Below, piece by piece: positions 34,841 through 46,615 of a DNA stretch of 64,000 nt; within the stretch, counting starts at the first letter, position 1; the number at the start of each line of letters is the position of its first letter. The notes below the pieces were generated by a model that worked only from the letters and a program-made list of their open reading frames with translations, was not told the origin of the DNA and made no database searches. Location of the stretch: positions 6,770,049 to 6,834,048 of the forward strand of contig OY294046.1 in NCBI GenBank assembly GCA_958510825.1, read 5' to 3'. Made by a program: the position numbers and the translations under genes. This stretch comes from Brachypterus glaber (taxonomy: Eukaryota > Arthropoda > Insecta > Coleoptera > Kateretidae).

Positions 34841-35226
34841 ATTATGTTTTAGTTTTAATAAAATTTGTATAAAATCATCAATGATTATTATTTCGGATTC
34901 TTTCTACTTTCCTAATAATTATTAGGTACAATTATTCCTAACTACTTATAATTATAAATATTTTTGAATTAATTTTGAAAATTATTCATGTTATGTTTCA
35001 ACAAAAAATTATAAACCAAAAAAATCTCACGTTAATAGGGATAAATATGAACGCGTTCCCATTTGTCCCTATTAAACCCAAAACTACGCCCTTGATAAGC
35101 TTATTTAAATGTCAGTTGGAAATTCATTTGACACCAGAAATCTAATCGCTTTGAATTGAAAACTATGACAATTTTTTTTTATTTTGATAAAATAATAGTA
35201 GATGATTTTATTGTCAATTTAATATA

Positions 35227-35343
35227 CAGTGCGGTCTAAAAGTCACCCCCCCTCTTAACTTTTGAACCTGTTAAGATATCGACTTCAAATTTGGAACTTT
35301 TGAATAAGACAACTTAAACTATCTTTTAGCATATATTTAATAC
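35227..35343. mobile_element. truncated CAGTGCGGTC element end
   Basis: First about 117 bp of the element complete at 36054-36773, cut by the duplication junction. Confidence 0.8.
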
Positions 35344-35667
35344 TCTGTAATCCACCATTCTTCTCCAGTAGTACACACTGTTCCAGTTGTACACTCTGCT
35401 CCAGTTTTACATGCTGCTCCAGTTGTAGTTAAGAGTGTCCACGCAGTACATGCCGCTCCAGTTGTACACGCTGTTCCAGTAGTTAAGAGTGTTCACGCCG
35501 TACACGCCGTACCAGTATCTCACTCCAGTGCCGTCTCTCACCAAAGCACTGTAATCTCTCACTCTGCTCCAGTATACAAGACTGTTCCAGTAGTACACTC
35601 TGCTCCAGTAGTTCACGCTGTCCACGCTCCAGTTTTACATTCCGCTCCTTTAGTTCATGTTCATTAA
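35344..35667 (+). pseudogene. 5'-truncated copy of cuticular gene exon 2
   Basis: Identical to 34517-34840 as read here (107 codons and stop), but lacks exon 1, promoter, intron, acceptor and the signal-peptide part of exon 2. The upstream sequence is the truncated CAGTGCGGTC element. It cannot make a secreted protein by itself. Poly(A) signal at 35684. Absence of decay implies a very recent origin or an assembly error. Confidence 0.8.
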
Positions 35668-36053
35668 ATTATGTTTTAGTTTTAATAAAATTTGTATAAA
35701 ATCATCAATGATTATTATTTCGGATTCTTTCTACTTTCCTAATAATTATTAGGTACAATTATTCCTAACTACTTATAATTATAAATATTTTTGAATTAAT
35801 TTTGAAAATTATTCATGTTATGTTTCAACAAAAAATTATAAACCAAAAAAATCTCACGTTAATAGGGATAAATATGAACGCGTTCCCATTTGTCCCTATT
35901 AAACCCAAAACTACGCCCTTGATAAGCTTATTTAAATGTCAGTTGGAAATTCATTTGACACCAGAAATCTAATCGCTTTGAATTGAAAACTATGACACTT
36001 TCTTTTTATTTTGATAAAATAATAGTAGATGATTTTATTGTCAATTTAATATA

Positions 36054-36773
36054 CAGTGCGGTCTAAAAGTCACCCCCCCTCTTAACTTTTGAACCTGTTA
36101 AGATATCGACTTCAAATTTGGAACTTTTGAATAAGACAACTTAAACTATCTTTTAGCATATATTTAATACTTTCAGCTCTTAAAATGTGTGCAGGGGGGC
36201 ATGGGGGCACATTTTTTAAATGGAAAGGGGGGTCGTGTAATACATAATTTTAAAGCTTATAAAATTCTCCATTTAACTCCATATTTTTAAATTAAAAAAA
36301 AATTGTTTGGGTTTAAAATGGGGTTGAAAATGGGTGTTAATGTCAAAATTCCTCTAAAAAAAACAAATAATTTTTTAAAAACGCCTAATTTCATCATAAA
36401 AAAATGTTAATTATACTTTTAAACTAATTTTAGTTGACATAAATAAAAAATTTATAAAAAAAAAAACTTAAAAAATCGAATGTTTTAGCACAAAAAATTG
36501 AAAAATCAAAACCTTAAAAAACATTTTTTAAAAATTTAAAAATTTTAGTTTAAATAGAGAATTTTATAAGCTTTAAAGTGATGTATCACACGACCCCCCT
36601 TTCCATTTAAAAAAATGTCTCCCCATGTCCCCCTGCCCACATTTTAAGAGCTGAAAATATCAAATATATGCTAAAAGATAGTTTAAGTTGTCTTATTTAA
36701 GAGTTCTAAATTTGAAGTCGATATCTCAACTCGTTCAAAAGTTAAAAGGGGGGGTGACTTTTGGACCGCACTG
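36054..36773. mobile_element. 720-bp TIR element, CAGTGCGGTC family
   Basis: CAGTGCGGTCTAAAAGTCAC and its inverted partner GTGACTTTTGGACCGCACTG, with TA on both sides. The inverted similarity runs deep (ACGACCCCCCTTTCCATT near 36591 against the block near 36217). Related partial copies at 53711 and 48020. Non-coding. Confidence 0.8.
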
Positions 36774-36908
36774 TATATATTCTTGGAGAACCATTAGGAT
36801 TATTATTGTATGGGTAATTATAAACATCTATACCGGCATGCCGTTTAACAAAAATATTTAAAAAAACGTTATTTTTACGAAGCGTTTTCATTTTTTTAAG
36901 ATTACATT

Positions 36909-38288
36909 CAGTGGCGGACTGACGGATTTTTATTCAAGGCCTAATACCTTAAGGATCCCTTTTAGGACAAGGGCACACACAGAGATCGTTATAGAATTCA
37001 ATACAATAACGGAGCTAGCGATACAATTAATTACTGGATATCACATGTGATGTGTTATCTATTAACACAAATGTGGTTTATAATACTGTAACATTAGCAG
37101 TAATAAAATAAAGTTTAGTGCCTTAAGACAGCAAATTATATAAATCTATAAAGAAATTGCACTGCTCTACTACAGAATTTTTACAATCAATGAAAAAATC
37201 CCTACGAAAATGACATAGCTGCTATTTTAGGCTTGTTTGCGATCATAAGTGACATAATATGTCGCTGATGATATATTATTTTGATATGGTTTCTCATTCA
37301 TTGTAAAAAATCTGTCGGTACTAGGTGCTGGATTTGAGACCAAAGTTTTTGTCTGCCTGTGTATCTAGATAAAGATAATTCTTATTAGAGAATAGGTCCG
37401 CCACCATCAAATATAGTACTTTTGTGCAGTAGTAGATGGCGCCTTTATTTGTACGCTTTCGATACAGAATTTTTTTGTTGCGATACGTATTAATTCTTTT
37501 CAACAATTAGTGCGAAAGCCACCATATGTCACTGATGATCGCAAAAAAGCGTAAAATAGCAGCTATATATCATTTTGGTAGGGATTTTCTCATTGATTGT
37601 AAAAATTCAGTAGTACACTGTAAAAAGTGATTGTAAATTTAAGGCATTTATCCTTGTGAGGAAATACTGAATTATATCATACTATCTCATATAAGCAAAT
37701 TTACAAAAAACTGTAACAATGCTTAATTTTTCATGTTATTTGTAAATTTTAAGTTAAACCACAGGTTAGGTTGTAATATCCCTTGAAAAATACAGGAAGT
37801 GCTTGTAACAATAGGTCGAATTCACAGTAATATTAAAAAACACAGAACAACTGTAAAAAAGCTGTAAAAACACGACGGTAATATAGTCAAACGCTTTAAA
37901 TTTCCAGAAGCCCGCTAAATTAAATTAGTTTGACTGTAATATTTATTACAGTTTACAGTCACTATAATTAAAAATTAAGGTATTTTTACAATAGATATTT
38001 AAAAATACAGTTGGGCTTAAAATTTACTATAAAAATTGCTGGCAATAATTGCGGGAAAACTGCCTGAACTGTTTTTACAGTGTAGAGGAGTGCAATTTCT
38101 TTATAGATTAGTAGTAATAATGTTAAAGTACTATTTACTAATGTTGTGTTATTAGGTATCACATGACAGGTTATATCCATGAACGTAGAATAATAATTAT
38201 TATATCCAATATTACATTGTATCGTCTAGCTATGTTATTGTAATAAATACACTAGCGGTCTCTGGGTGCAGTGGTCAGTACGCCACTG
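36909..38288. mobile_element. hAT-like element (1380 bp) with a nested MITE
   Basis: Ends CAGTGGCGGACTGAC and inverted GGTCAGTACGCCACTG. Flanks ATTACATT (36901-36908) and ATTACGTA (38289-38296) agree at 6 of 8. Long inverted arms (ATCTATAAAGAAATTGCACT near 37147 and its complement near 38090) make most of it a palindrome. The right arm is broken by the MITE at 37616-38082. No transposase frame. Confidence 0.75.
37616..38082. mobile_element. 467-bp MITE (CACTGTAAAAA ends) nested in hAT element
   Basis: CACTGTAAAAAGTG at the left and CTGTTTTTACAGTG at the right, with TA on both sides. The matching arm of the surrounding palindrome shows the uninterrupted sequence. Confidence 0.75.
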
Positions 38289-38594
38289 ATTACGTAAGGT
38301 ATACAATAATTAATTAAATTATTTTGGTAACACCGCCATGTAAAAATTTTACATCAGTGTAGGGCTTTAACAAAAAAAAAATAAAAGGGCTCGCTAGGTC
38401 CTCTTTGACCATTTTGCAGACTGATTTTCATTTTTTTCAGCTAATTTGATAGTTCATTATCGTCTTGACATAAAAAAAATAAAAAAAAAACATACCGTTA
38501 TATATAAAACTTTAATTCCTATTGATCTTTGACCCCCTTTCTATTTGAATTTGTCGTCTTGCCCTCCTAGTATTATTATAAATTTTTTAAATAT

Positions 38595-39323
38595 AGGGTG
38601 TTCCATAACTGGCATGCCAAAATTTAAGAGGTGATTCTAGATCCAAAAATATAAAAAAAGTTCCTATAAAGGTTGGTCCGGAAATGAGCCCTAAGGGATC
38701 TAGGGCCCTTTAAAATTGTAATAAAAATAAGGTTTTTAATTAATAACTCGGGTACCGTTTAAGCTAGAGCGGCGAGCTTTTGCATGTAAACTAGTATTAA
38801 TAAGGGCAATAAGTTTATGTTAATTTATTTTTTTAATTTATCCAGAGGCGTGCCCAGACGGACAAAATATATGAGGCTTAAAACATTTTTGCCCCAAACT
38901 TTTCTATGTGTATGTTTTTTGGATTTGTTGTAAAAAATATAGATTTATAGAGTAAAAATACATATAAAATATCATATAGTGTAACACTGTAGGAGCAACC
39001 GTTATCAAAAAAAATGCAATTAAGAGGAAGTAACATTTTGTGCCACCAAAAACGTTACTTTTTAAAAGGCTATTACTCATTTAATATTAAATTTAGGTGT
39101 TTTGGTATATAATACTTTTTTGCTCATTTTTAAATGAAGAATCACCCTCAGCATTAAAATTTTATTAGTGCTTTTTTTTGTTCCCCATTCAATACGTCAT
39201 CTTCGAAGGGCCGTAGCTCCCTTAGGGCTCATTTCCGGACCAACCTTTATAGAAACTTTTTTTCATATTTTTGGATGTAGAATCACCTCTTAAATTTCGG
39301 TACGCGAGTTCTGGAACAGGCTG
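38595..39323. mobile_element. 729-bp CAGGGTGTTCCAGAAC-family element
   Basis: Long inverted ends (about 130 bp): AGGTGATTCTAG, AAGGTTGGTCCGGAAATGAG and CTAAGGGATCTAGGGCC are mirrored at the right end, which finishes GTTCTGGAACAGGCTG followed by TA. Non-coding. Confidence 0.75.
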
Positions 39324-39501
39324 TATAAAATTACCTAACATTCAAAGATAACTTGTTTTATGTAATAAATTACATAAAATATTTTAAAGTTAAAATTTTA
39401 CTCTATTTGAATGTTGGGGGTTATTAATTAAAAAAAAAGTGAGAATAAGAAATAATGTTCACTGATATTTTATACAAATTTTATTAAATCTAAAAAATAA
39501 A

Positions 39502-40059
39502 TTAATGAACATGAACTAAGGGGGCGGAGTGTAAAACTGGAGCATGGACAGCGTGTACTACTGGAACAGTCTTAAGTACTGGAGCAGAGTGAGAGATGAC
39601 AGTGCTTTGGTGAGAGACGGCGCTGGAGTGAGCTACTGGTACGGCGTGCACAGCGTGAACACTCTTAACTACTGGAACAGCGTGTACCACTGGAGCGGCA
39701 TGTACAGCGTGAACACTCTTAACTACTGGAACAGAGTGCACAACTGGAGCGGCATGTACCACTGGAACGGCGTGTACAACTGGAGCAGAGTGTACAACTG
39801 GAACAGTGTGTACTACTGGAGAAGAATGGTGGATTACAGAGCTTTGGTGAGAAACGGCTCCTCCCTGGATGTAACCTGGGGCGGCGGCGGCAACAGCCAA
39901 GAAAGCAGCAAAAGCAACCTAAAAACAAACATAAATGCTTAAAATATTACCAACTAATGAGCAAAATAATCAGTTATTTTCATTTTGTATAGAATCTAAC
40001 GGGCTTTTAAGTTTACATTATTTGAAAAAGTAGATAAAAGAACTTACGATTTTGTACAT
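39502..40059 (-). CDS. secreted low-complexity Val/His/Pro-rich cuticular protein
   Basis: Exons on the minus strand: 40059-40048 (ATG TAC AAA ATC, donor GTAAGT) and 39918-39502 (after acceptor GTTTTTAG); the 129-bp intron is the shortest of the group. The product is 142 residues starting [20 protein letters not shown] and closely parallels the 33.4-kb gene, with one more PVVHAVP/PVVHAAP block and the same HSAPLVHVH end. Signal peptide, then low-complexity repeats only. A poly(A) signal (AATAAA on the minus strand) lies at 39485-39480. It is divergent from the 41.9-kb gene, 1.85 kb apart. Probable structural cuticle protein. Confidence 0.87.
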
Positions 40060-40091
40060 TTTGAAGAAAGTTGTTTAGTTCTCAGATAAAA

Positions 40092-40160
40092 ACTGAATAC
40101 TAATATGCAATTATAAAATCATTTTATACTTATTAGAAGTATATTGATATTAGCCCCACC
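40092..40160 (-). promoter_or_regulatory. promoter of the minus-strand cuticular gene
   Basis: On the minus strand: GGTGGGGCT (40160-40152), TATAAAAT (40128) and ATTCAGTTT with initiator A at 40094. The upstream block GGTTCCTTCAAAT..AATCTAAGGTTAAA is shared with the 33.4-kb gene. Confidence 0.75.
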
Positions 40161-41124
40161 TAAATTATTTAACCTTAGATTAATTTGAAGGAACCAGAAA
40201 ATATTAGATAAACATAAGGTAAATTTACACCGCAAAATAAATATTTCGTAAAAATAAAATTACAAAACCCTAATTTTGTATACATGTATAGTCAGCGGGT
40301 ACTCACATTTTTTCAGAAAATATAGGGCACCCCCTTTATACTTATACCCTAGCTTAAGAATTGTTTTCATTTGTTTTTTAGATATAGCTGAGGATAGTAG
40401 ATATATAATATAGATGAGGACCCTTAAATTTAGTTGAATTAGCCATATTAAAAAAAAAATGAAACTAGAAAAAGACCTGAAAAAAAAAAGTTTCTTGAAA
40501 AAATTACTTTTCTTTAATTCGTGATAAAATTTTAGTATTTATGGGAAAAAAATGGGGCGCATTTAAGACATGGGCGCTTTGACTAAAACTATTTAAAAAT
40601 CAAACTATTTTTAATATTTTATGATTCAGATATAATACAAACTTTATGGCACTAGTCATCTTAAACATTTTGGCTAAATAATTTTTTTTATAAATCTAAA
40701 CAAATCTTGTTTATTCTACAGCGTTTGTAAAAGTTTCAAGATTGGGCTCTTCGCTGTATGGGCATAATTTTTATTGATATTTTAAATTTCGGAATATTTT
40801 TAAAGTTTATGTCAAGAAAAAGTTAGTTCAGTTAAGCTTGAATCAATTGAAGCTCAAGCCTCAAATTTAAATTTTTTGGGAACCCTGGGCAGTCCCTGTT
40901 TGCAATTAGGGGGCACACAAGGTTAGAGCTGAAATAATATAAAATCTCTAGCTCTAAAATATTTTTAATTTTCTTTAAAAATGTAATTTATATTTTGTTT
41001 TTTTGTTTTATTATTATTTATTGAGGTATTAAATACATTTTATTAAGCTAAAAGGACTCAAATTAATAATATTAATAATTAGTATTAAATTAATAATAAT
41101 TATAATTAGTATTTACTAATTACT
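40161..41124. other. spacer between divergent cuticular genes
   Basis: Apart from the promoter ends no structured signal was supported. AT-rich. Confidence 0.4.
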
Positions 41125-41575
41125 CAGGCCCGTAACTGGAAAAAAATCCAGGGGGTCCTAAGCACCGCTGAAAATTTTTATAATATTTTACAGTGGTGCT
41201 AAAAATTGAGAAATTTCCCACATAAAAAAAAACAGCTTTAATTCTGACCGTGAAATTTTGATGACTAAAAAAAGGTCCTCACCTCTGAAAAATTCCCAAC
41301 TCAACAAAAACTTTACTACCCCCGACCGTAAAATTTTGATAACTAAAAAAAAGGTTCTCACCTCTGAAAAATTCCCAACTTTTCCAATTTTCCCAAGAAA
41401 ACAATTTACTGACCAGTTTCCCTTTAATTCAACATACATTTTACGAAATCTGTCACTCAATTTTACCAAATGGACTTGAGCACCCCCTGTGGGGGTGCTT
41501 AGAGCTTATTTCATCAGGGGATGTTCAAAATAATGCCAGGGGGTGCTAAGCTAGTACCCCCCAGTTCCGGGCCTG
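41125..41575. mobile_element. hAT-like element (451 bp)
   Basis: CAGGCCCGTAACTGG and inverted CCAGTTCCGGGCCTG form the ends. Flanks TAATTACT and TAAGTAAT agree at 6 of 8. An internal near-duplicate block (AAAAAAGGTCCTCACCTCTG / AAAAAAAGGTTCTCACCTCTG) occurs at about 41268 and 41346. Confidence 0.7.
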
Positions 41576-41812
41576 TAAGTAATGTAAGTAAAACAGTCAA
41601 AGGACAACCGAAAAAAAATCAAAAATTATAATAATCTAACTATCCTAACAAGATCTATATTTTTTATTTTTTTATTGAACCTTAATTATTTTAATATAAA
41701 TATTGGCTCATTTGCTGTATGCAAATTAGATTAAATAATTTGATTAATGCTTAATTAAACAATATAGTTCCGTACAAATATCCTAAGGTTAAAAAATTTA
41801 TTATTAGATTTT

Positions 41813-41876
41813 GGTGGGGTCATGTTATAGCCTGTAATTAAATATATAAACGTGAAATATAATCGATATTATTCAG
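41813..41876 (+). promoter_or_regulatory. promoter of the 41.9-kb cuticular gene
   Basis: GGTGGGGT (41813-41820), TATAAA (41845-41850) and ATTCAGTTTT with initiator A at 41875. CTAAGGTTAAA lies about 30 bases farther upstream. Confidence 0.72.
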
Positions 41877-41909
41877 TTTTGAAACCAGAACTAATTACCC
41901 ATCATCAAA

Positions 41910-44900
41910 ATGTTCAAATTTGTAAGCAAAAATAATTTTCAGTATTTAAATATACAGCCTGTTCCAGAACTCGCGTACAGAAATTTGAGGGTATATTAAA
42001 AACCCTCTGGAAAATATGAAAAAAATTCAAAAAAAAAAAATCCATCTTTAATACTAATTAAAAAGGAGGCTATTAAATCTGACCAATCCTGTTGCTAATG
42101 TTAAATTACCTACAAATTAGTTTTTCCCTACTTATTAGTAACTGTGGTTGCATTTTAATTGTTGACGCGCGCATTGTTTGAAACTTTCAACTTTAGAATC
42201 TTTTTAGGTTATTATATTTTGACAAACCGACAGAGACTATCAAATATTCTAATTTTATAGGGTGGTGGTTTTTTGACATTAATAAATATTTATGTCACAT
42301 TAATCACCATTAAATTTGTTTCCATAGCTACAAATTTAACTTTTAAAGGTAATTTAACATCAGCAACAGTATTGGTCTACTTAAAGCGTTCTTATTTTTG
42401 AATTGAACCAAGATGGGTTTTTAATATACCCTCAAATTTCTGTACGCAAGTTCTGGAACAGGCTGTATTATAAATATTTTTAAATACTTTTATCTACAGG
42501 CAATAAATTTAGTTAAAATTACTCCTATGCCATATTTAAAGAAAAGCAGACTAGGGAAAATTAATTCTACATCAAGTACTGACAATGACAAATAAAGACG
42601 TCCTATTTCAAAAGCAAGGCGCTTTTTCCGCTGTTGCCAAGCCTCAGCGTAGCCGATACGCATTTATATTCTCTAGAATATAAGAATTAAATTTTTCTAC
42701 GACTGCTTTAGAATGTAAGCAAATACACACACTTTTCAAACATAGAATGAATCCATTCTAGCTCTAGATACGGTATGAATATTCCGTATCAAGTGTTAGA
42801 ATGAGCACATGTAGTGCCATCTCTTGTTTATAAAAGTAAAGAAAACTGTAGCAGAATTAGAAAAATATATATATATTTTACCATGAAATATTGAATAATT
42901 AAAACTTAATGCAATTTAAAGTTTTGCGTTAAAATTACATCAAGTTTATTAGTTTTTCTTAATATTTGACCAGTTTTTTATCAATGTAGTTCAAAAAATT
43001 AAAACTGCTCCATCTATTGTTAAATATTTAAACCTGATATCTGTCACAACAATCTGACATAACCTTTAATTTTTGCATTATAATTTGTAAATATGTGCTA
43101 AAATTAAACAAAAATCTTTTTTAAGTACTGATTTGATAAAATTATTAAATAACATTAATTGCTTTATTTAAAAATACATGTTTTGTTGCATTTACAATGC
43201 CGAGTCACAAAAAATATTGTTTTTAACCTTGCTCGCAGTTTAAAGCCATAAAGTGTTTCATATTTGCAGTCGAAGAAAAAGTATAGTCTTCAACACGTAT
43301 GGAATAGTCCTTCTGCGCTCGCAGGACCGTCATACTCGCCTGCCGGCTCGTATGACGAATTTTCCGCTCGCGCGGAATATTATCTATTCCATACTAGTTA
43401 TAAAATATACTATTTTCAAACAGACAGCAAAAAGTTATATTAATTGTCAAATGATTTGAAATTAGAATTTCAAATTTGGACATTTTATTGATCAGTTTGA
43501 AAATACTTGATTCTAATTTGATGGATCTTTAACAGAATTAAATAATAAAACAACAAGTAATTGACCAAGTCAATAAAAAAAGCTAATTTAACAACGCTTC
43601 ATTTTCATGACATTAGACTTTCTTAAAGTATGCAGATCATAGGGCTTGTCAATACTTGGTGTGAATCAGGCCTATTCACATGTACCATTGATATTGAGAT
43701 TTGTGGCAATATTGACGAAAATTGCAAGGTCATTTAAGTCAACTGTATTAAAACTGCATGGGATTGTAATTTTTGTCAATATTGAATAGATTTCAATGGT
43801 ACATGTGAATAGGCCTGAATATGCTTGCGACTATGGCCTGTTTCATCAAGCAAGAGAGTAAATTAAAAATCGCACAGTAAGTATTTTTACAACAGGTTTT
43901 AATAGTATATGTTTTATAAAATAAACTACGCAGCATATTCGCACATCCAATATTCGAATCTGTTTTGAAAATACGTACTGTGCAATTTTTAATTTACTAT
44001 CTTGCTTGATGAAACAGACCATAGCGTTGTTGTCTAAATGAGTAAAAAATTTATTTTTATAATAACTTTTAAAGGACTAAAACTGTTATTTTTATACTTA
44101 TTTTAACCTAATTTAATGTAAAATAATATATATATATATATATACCTAATTTAAAGAAAATAATGGCGAAGATATTATAAAAAATTTAATATTTCATTAT
44201 TATTTTTTTTAGAGTTAACTACACTCAGAAAAATCTCATCTTGTAAAATCAATAAGAAAATATTTTAATTTAAAAATATTACCTTTTAAAATATTAAAAG
44301 TAAAAACTTTACGTTTTAGTTATGAATATTATTAATTTAAAAAAATATTTTACCAAAACGTTTTTCACTTTAAAGTAAAAGTATTGGCCCTTACTTTCTT
44401 ATTTTAATGTTTTCTTAATAAAATTATAATATTTTCCTTTATATTGTTGAAAAATATCAATATATTAAAAGATTTCTTTTTAAAATAACCAGTTTTTGTA
44501 TTCAAATCATTTCTCAAATTACAATGAATATTTTTATTTTTACAATGTCTTATAAGATTAAAAAATATCTTTTTGAATTCACAGAAAACACTGTCGGAGC
44601 AAAAAAATATTGGTTTTCTTTTAAATCATATGACTTTTGTTTGATTTTACTACGGTTTTTCTCTGAGTGTAGCTTTTAAATATTATTCTTAAATTATAAT
44701 CCTTTTATAATTATATTCTCTTTAAATATTAACATTAGAAAGAAAATTTTGTTTTTATTTTATATTTATATATCGATGTTTAATGGTATAATAATATACT
44801 ATTGGTATCAAATAAATTTAAAATATTACAGGTCGCTTTCGCTGCTGTTTTGGCTGTTGCCTCCGCAGCTCCAGGATACATCCAAGGAGGAGCCGTATCC

Positions 44901-45230
44901 CACCAAAGCTCCGTTATCCACCACTCTTCTCCAGTAGTACACGCTGTTCCAGTTGTACACTCTGCTCCAGTTGTACACGCGGCTCCAGTTTTACATGCTG
45001 CTCCAGTTGTACACGCGGCTCCAGTTTTACATGCTGCTCCAGTAGTTAAGAGTGTTCACGCTGTGCACGCCGTACCAGTAGCTCACTCCAGCGCCGTCTC
45101 TCACCAGAGCACCGTCATCTCTCACTCTGCTCCAGTACTTAAAGCCGCTCCAGTAGTACATTCTGCTCCAGTAGTTCACGCTGTCCACGCTCCAGTTTTA
45201 CACTCCGCTCCTTTAGTTCATGTTCATTAA
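41910..45230 (+). CDS. secreted low-complexity Val/His/Pro-rich cuticular protein
   Basis: Exons 41910-41921 (ATG TTC AAA TTT, donor GTAAGC) and 44832-45230 (after AAATATTACAG). The product has 136 residues, starting [20 protein letters not shown]; probable signal cleavage before APGY. The remainder is PVVHAAP/PVLHAAP units and the shared C-terminus HSAPLVHVH. Exon 2 is clearly paralogous to the genes at 33.4 and 39.5 kb. The 2.9-kb phase-0 intron has been enlarged by at least five repeat insertions (41955-42465, 42690-43400, 43667-43817, 43832-44022, 44222-44669). Poly(A) signal AATAAA at 45247. Role inferred as extracellular cuticle matrix protein. Confidence 0.87.
41955..42465. mobile_element. 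511-bp TIR element (CAGCCTGTTCCAGAACT) in intron
   Basis: CAGCCTGTTCCAGAACTCGC and its inverted partner, with TA on both sides. The inverted match continues through GAGGGTATATTAAAAACC. The same start appears at the window's right edge (63968). Confidence 0.8.
42690..43400. repeat. ~700-bp dispersed repeat, in intron
   Basis: Reverse-orientation copy of 13344-13930, complete at the GC-rich end (ATTTTCCGCTCGCGCGGAAT), which is locally self-complementary. The plus-strand frame at 43253 mirrors one beside the first gap and is repeat sequence, not a gene. Confidence 0.7.
43667..43817. mobile_element. 151-bp palindromic MITE
   Basis: CAGGCCTATTCACATGTACC..TTG pairs with the exact complement ending at 43817 (24 perfect terminal bases), with looser pairing inward. 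Confidence 0.7.
43832..44022. mobile_element. ~190-bp palindromic MITE
   Basis: TGGCCTGTTTCATCAAGCAA and its complement, mirrored through ATCGCACAGTAAGTATTTT / AAATACGTACTGTGC, with TA just outside each end. Confidence 0.7.
44222..44669. mobile_element. 448-bp MITE (CACTCAGAAAAA ends)
   Basis: CACTCAGAAAAATCT at the left and TTTTTCTCTGAGTG at the right, with TA on both sides. The interior is made of AAAATATT/AATATTTT words. Non-coding. Confidence 0.75.
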
Positions 45231-45299
45231 ATTAGATTTAAAATTTAATAAATTTTTATATTTGTTTATAAATTAGTTTTCTTACACTGCAGACTTAAA

Positions 45300-45460
45300 G
45301 CAGGGCGTTCTGAGAAGGGTGTGGGGCGTCCCGCAACAGAGTTTGTAAAAAATTTCGCCTTCGACACTTACTATTTTTAATAGCTACGACCCTGGATGGA
45401 AAATAGATTTTTTCGAAAAAAGTTTCCCTGGGTTTCCGGCTGGCTCAGTCCAGCCCTGTG
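45300..45460. mobile_element. possible old hAT-like element
   Basis: CAGGGCGTTCTGAG near 45301 and the inverted CTCAGTCCAGCCCTG near 45444-45459. No clear target duplication, so tentative. Confidence 0.35.
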
Positions 45461-45747
45461 CACAAACGAGCATGAATTTATTTCTTTTATATAAAAATAC
45501 TCTGTTTCGCATAAAAATATAATGCCATAGATCCAGAAGAACTTCTTAAAGAGGATTGTTTTTAACCTTCAGGAAAACGTCACGTTTTTCTCTTATCATA
45601 GAAAGAACAGTTGTAAATAAACCTTTCATTAACATCGTGACCCTGCATTTTAAATATAACAAAGAAACTATCGATCTTATTATTTATTTTATTTTTCAAA
45701 AATAATATAAAATAATTTAAATTTTGTTTCATTTAGCGACTCTAAAC

Positions 45748-46001
45748 CAACTAACTAATAACTCTTCTCTCTAGAATAGGCATTTCATTTGTAAAAACTG
45801 AAAAAAACGTAGCCAACATATACATTTGTCTGTCTTACTCGTACAGCTTTGTTCTAACAGAGACTACAATAACAGTTACTGGTAATTGTTATTGTTCAGG
45901 CCCGAATATACCTAGTATTTGTTTACAAACAAACCGAGATGTTGGCGATACTTTATATTAACGGTATGCGTATTCTATAGAGAAGAGTTATTAGTTCGTT
46001 G
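45748..46001. mobile_element. hAT-like MITE (254 bp), copy 2
   Basis: Same element as 31474-31727. Flanked by a perfect 8-bp duplication CTCTAAAC (45740-45747 and 46002-46009). Its ends are CAACTAACTAATAACTC...GAGTTATTAGTTCGTTG. Confidence 0.9.
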
Positions 46002-46009
46002 CTCTAAAC

Positions 46010-46615
46010 CCTCCAACCACTTCGAAAATGTTAGCAAGAAAAAATAGAAAAACTGGTTATATTTTGGAAACTGCAGGGCGGGATTTACTAAAGTGGCCAA
46101 CAAAAAAAATTATTGAGGGCCTAAAAAAGGTCATCTCAACTAAAACGACAGAAAAAGTTAGCAATGAAAAAGTGGACATCTTTTGCGTAGAATCATGGCC
46201 GTCGTTAGCAATAGTAACATGCCGCCCCACAAAAAAAAGAAATGACACATTTTCCCAGGCGAGTCCATTTGTTAAATACGTCACTAAACTGTTATAAGTT
46301 AAAATCAACGCTAAAAGTTCTAACACACGAAAGTGGTTTCGTGTGTAAATAGTAGTAAAAACCAAAAGAACTCTATAAATAACAATAAGTACCAGTTTTT
46401 GTGAAAAGATGGCATTAATAGTATAAACAAAAACCCAAGAACCCAAATGGCAGTGAATTAAGCAATAATTTTAGTTATGGATACATATTATTAACTTATA
46501 TTTTTAACTGCATAATATAAAATTAAATTGGCGTTAATATAATAGTTTTTATTAGTTAAATTGCTTTAATTATTTTGTCTTCCTTACGTTGGCTACGTTA
46601 GAAAGATTACATTAC
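46010..46615. other. spacer, no supported gene
   Basis: A plus-strand frame at 46028-46297 (89 codons) and an overlapping minus-strand frame have no recognised similarity, promoter or splice context, and I do not call either. Confidence 0.4.

Larger units (their letters stand above)
34517..36170. repeat. tandem 827-bp duplication
   Basis: 34517-35343 is repeated at 35344-36170 with only about two base differences (both near 35171/35998). The unit covers most of exon 2, the poly(A) region, 3' flank and the first about 117 bp of a CAGTGCGGTC element. The junction is TTTAATAC|TCTGTAATCC. It is either a very recent duplication or an assembly duplication. Confidence 0.9.

Noticed and set aside
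34580..39942. Open frames opposite cuticular exons (Tyr/Trp-rich, YYWNS repeats)
   Set aside because: Antisense translations of the PVVHSAP-type repeats.
46028..46297. 89-codon open frame
   Set aside because: No promoter, splice or protein-family support; overlaps a longer antisense frame in AT-rich DNA.
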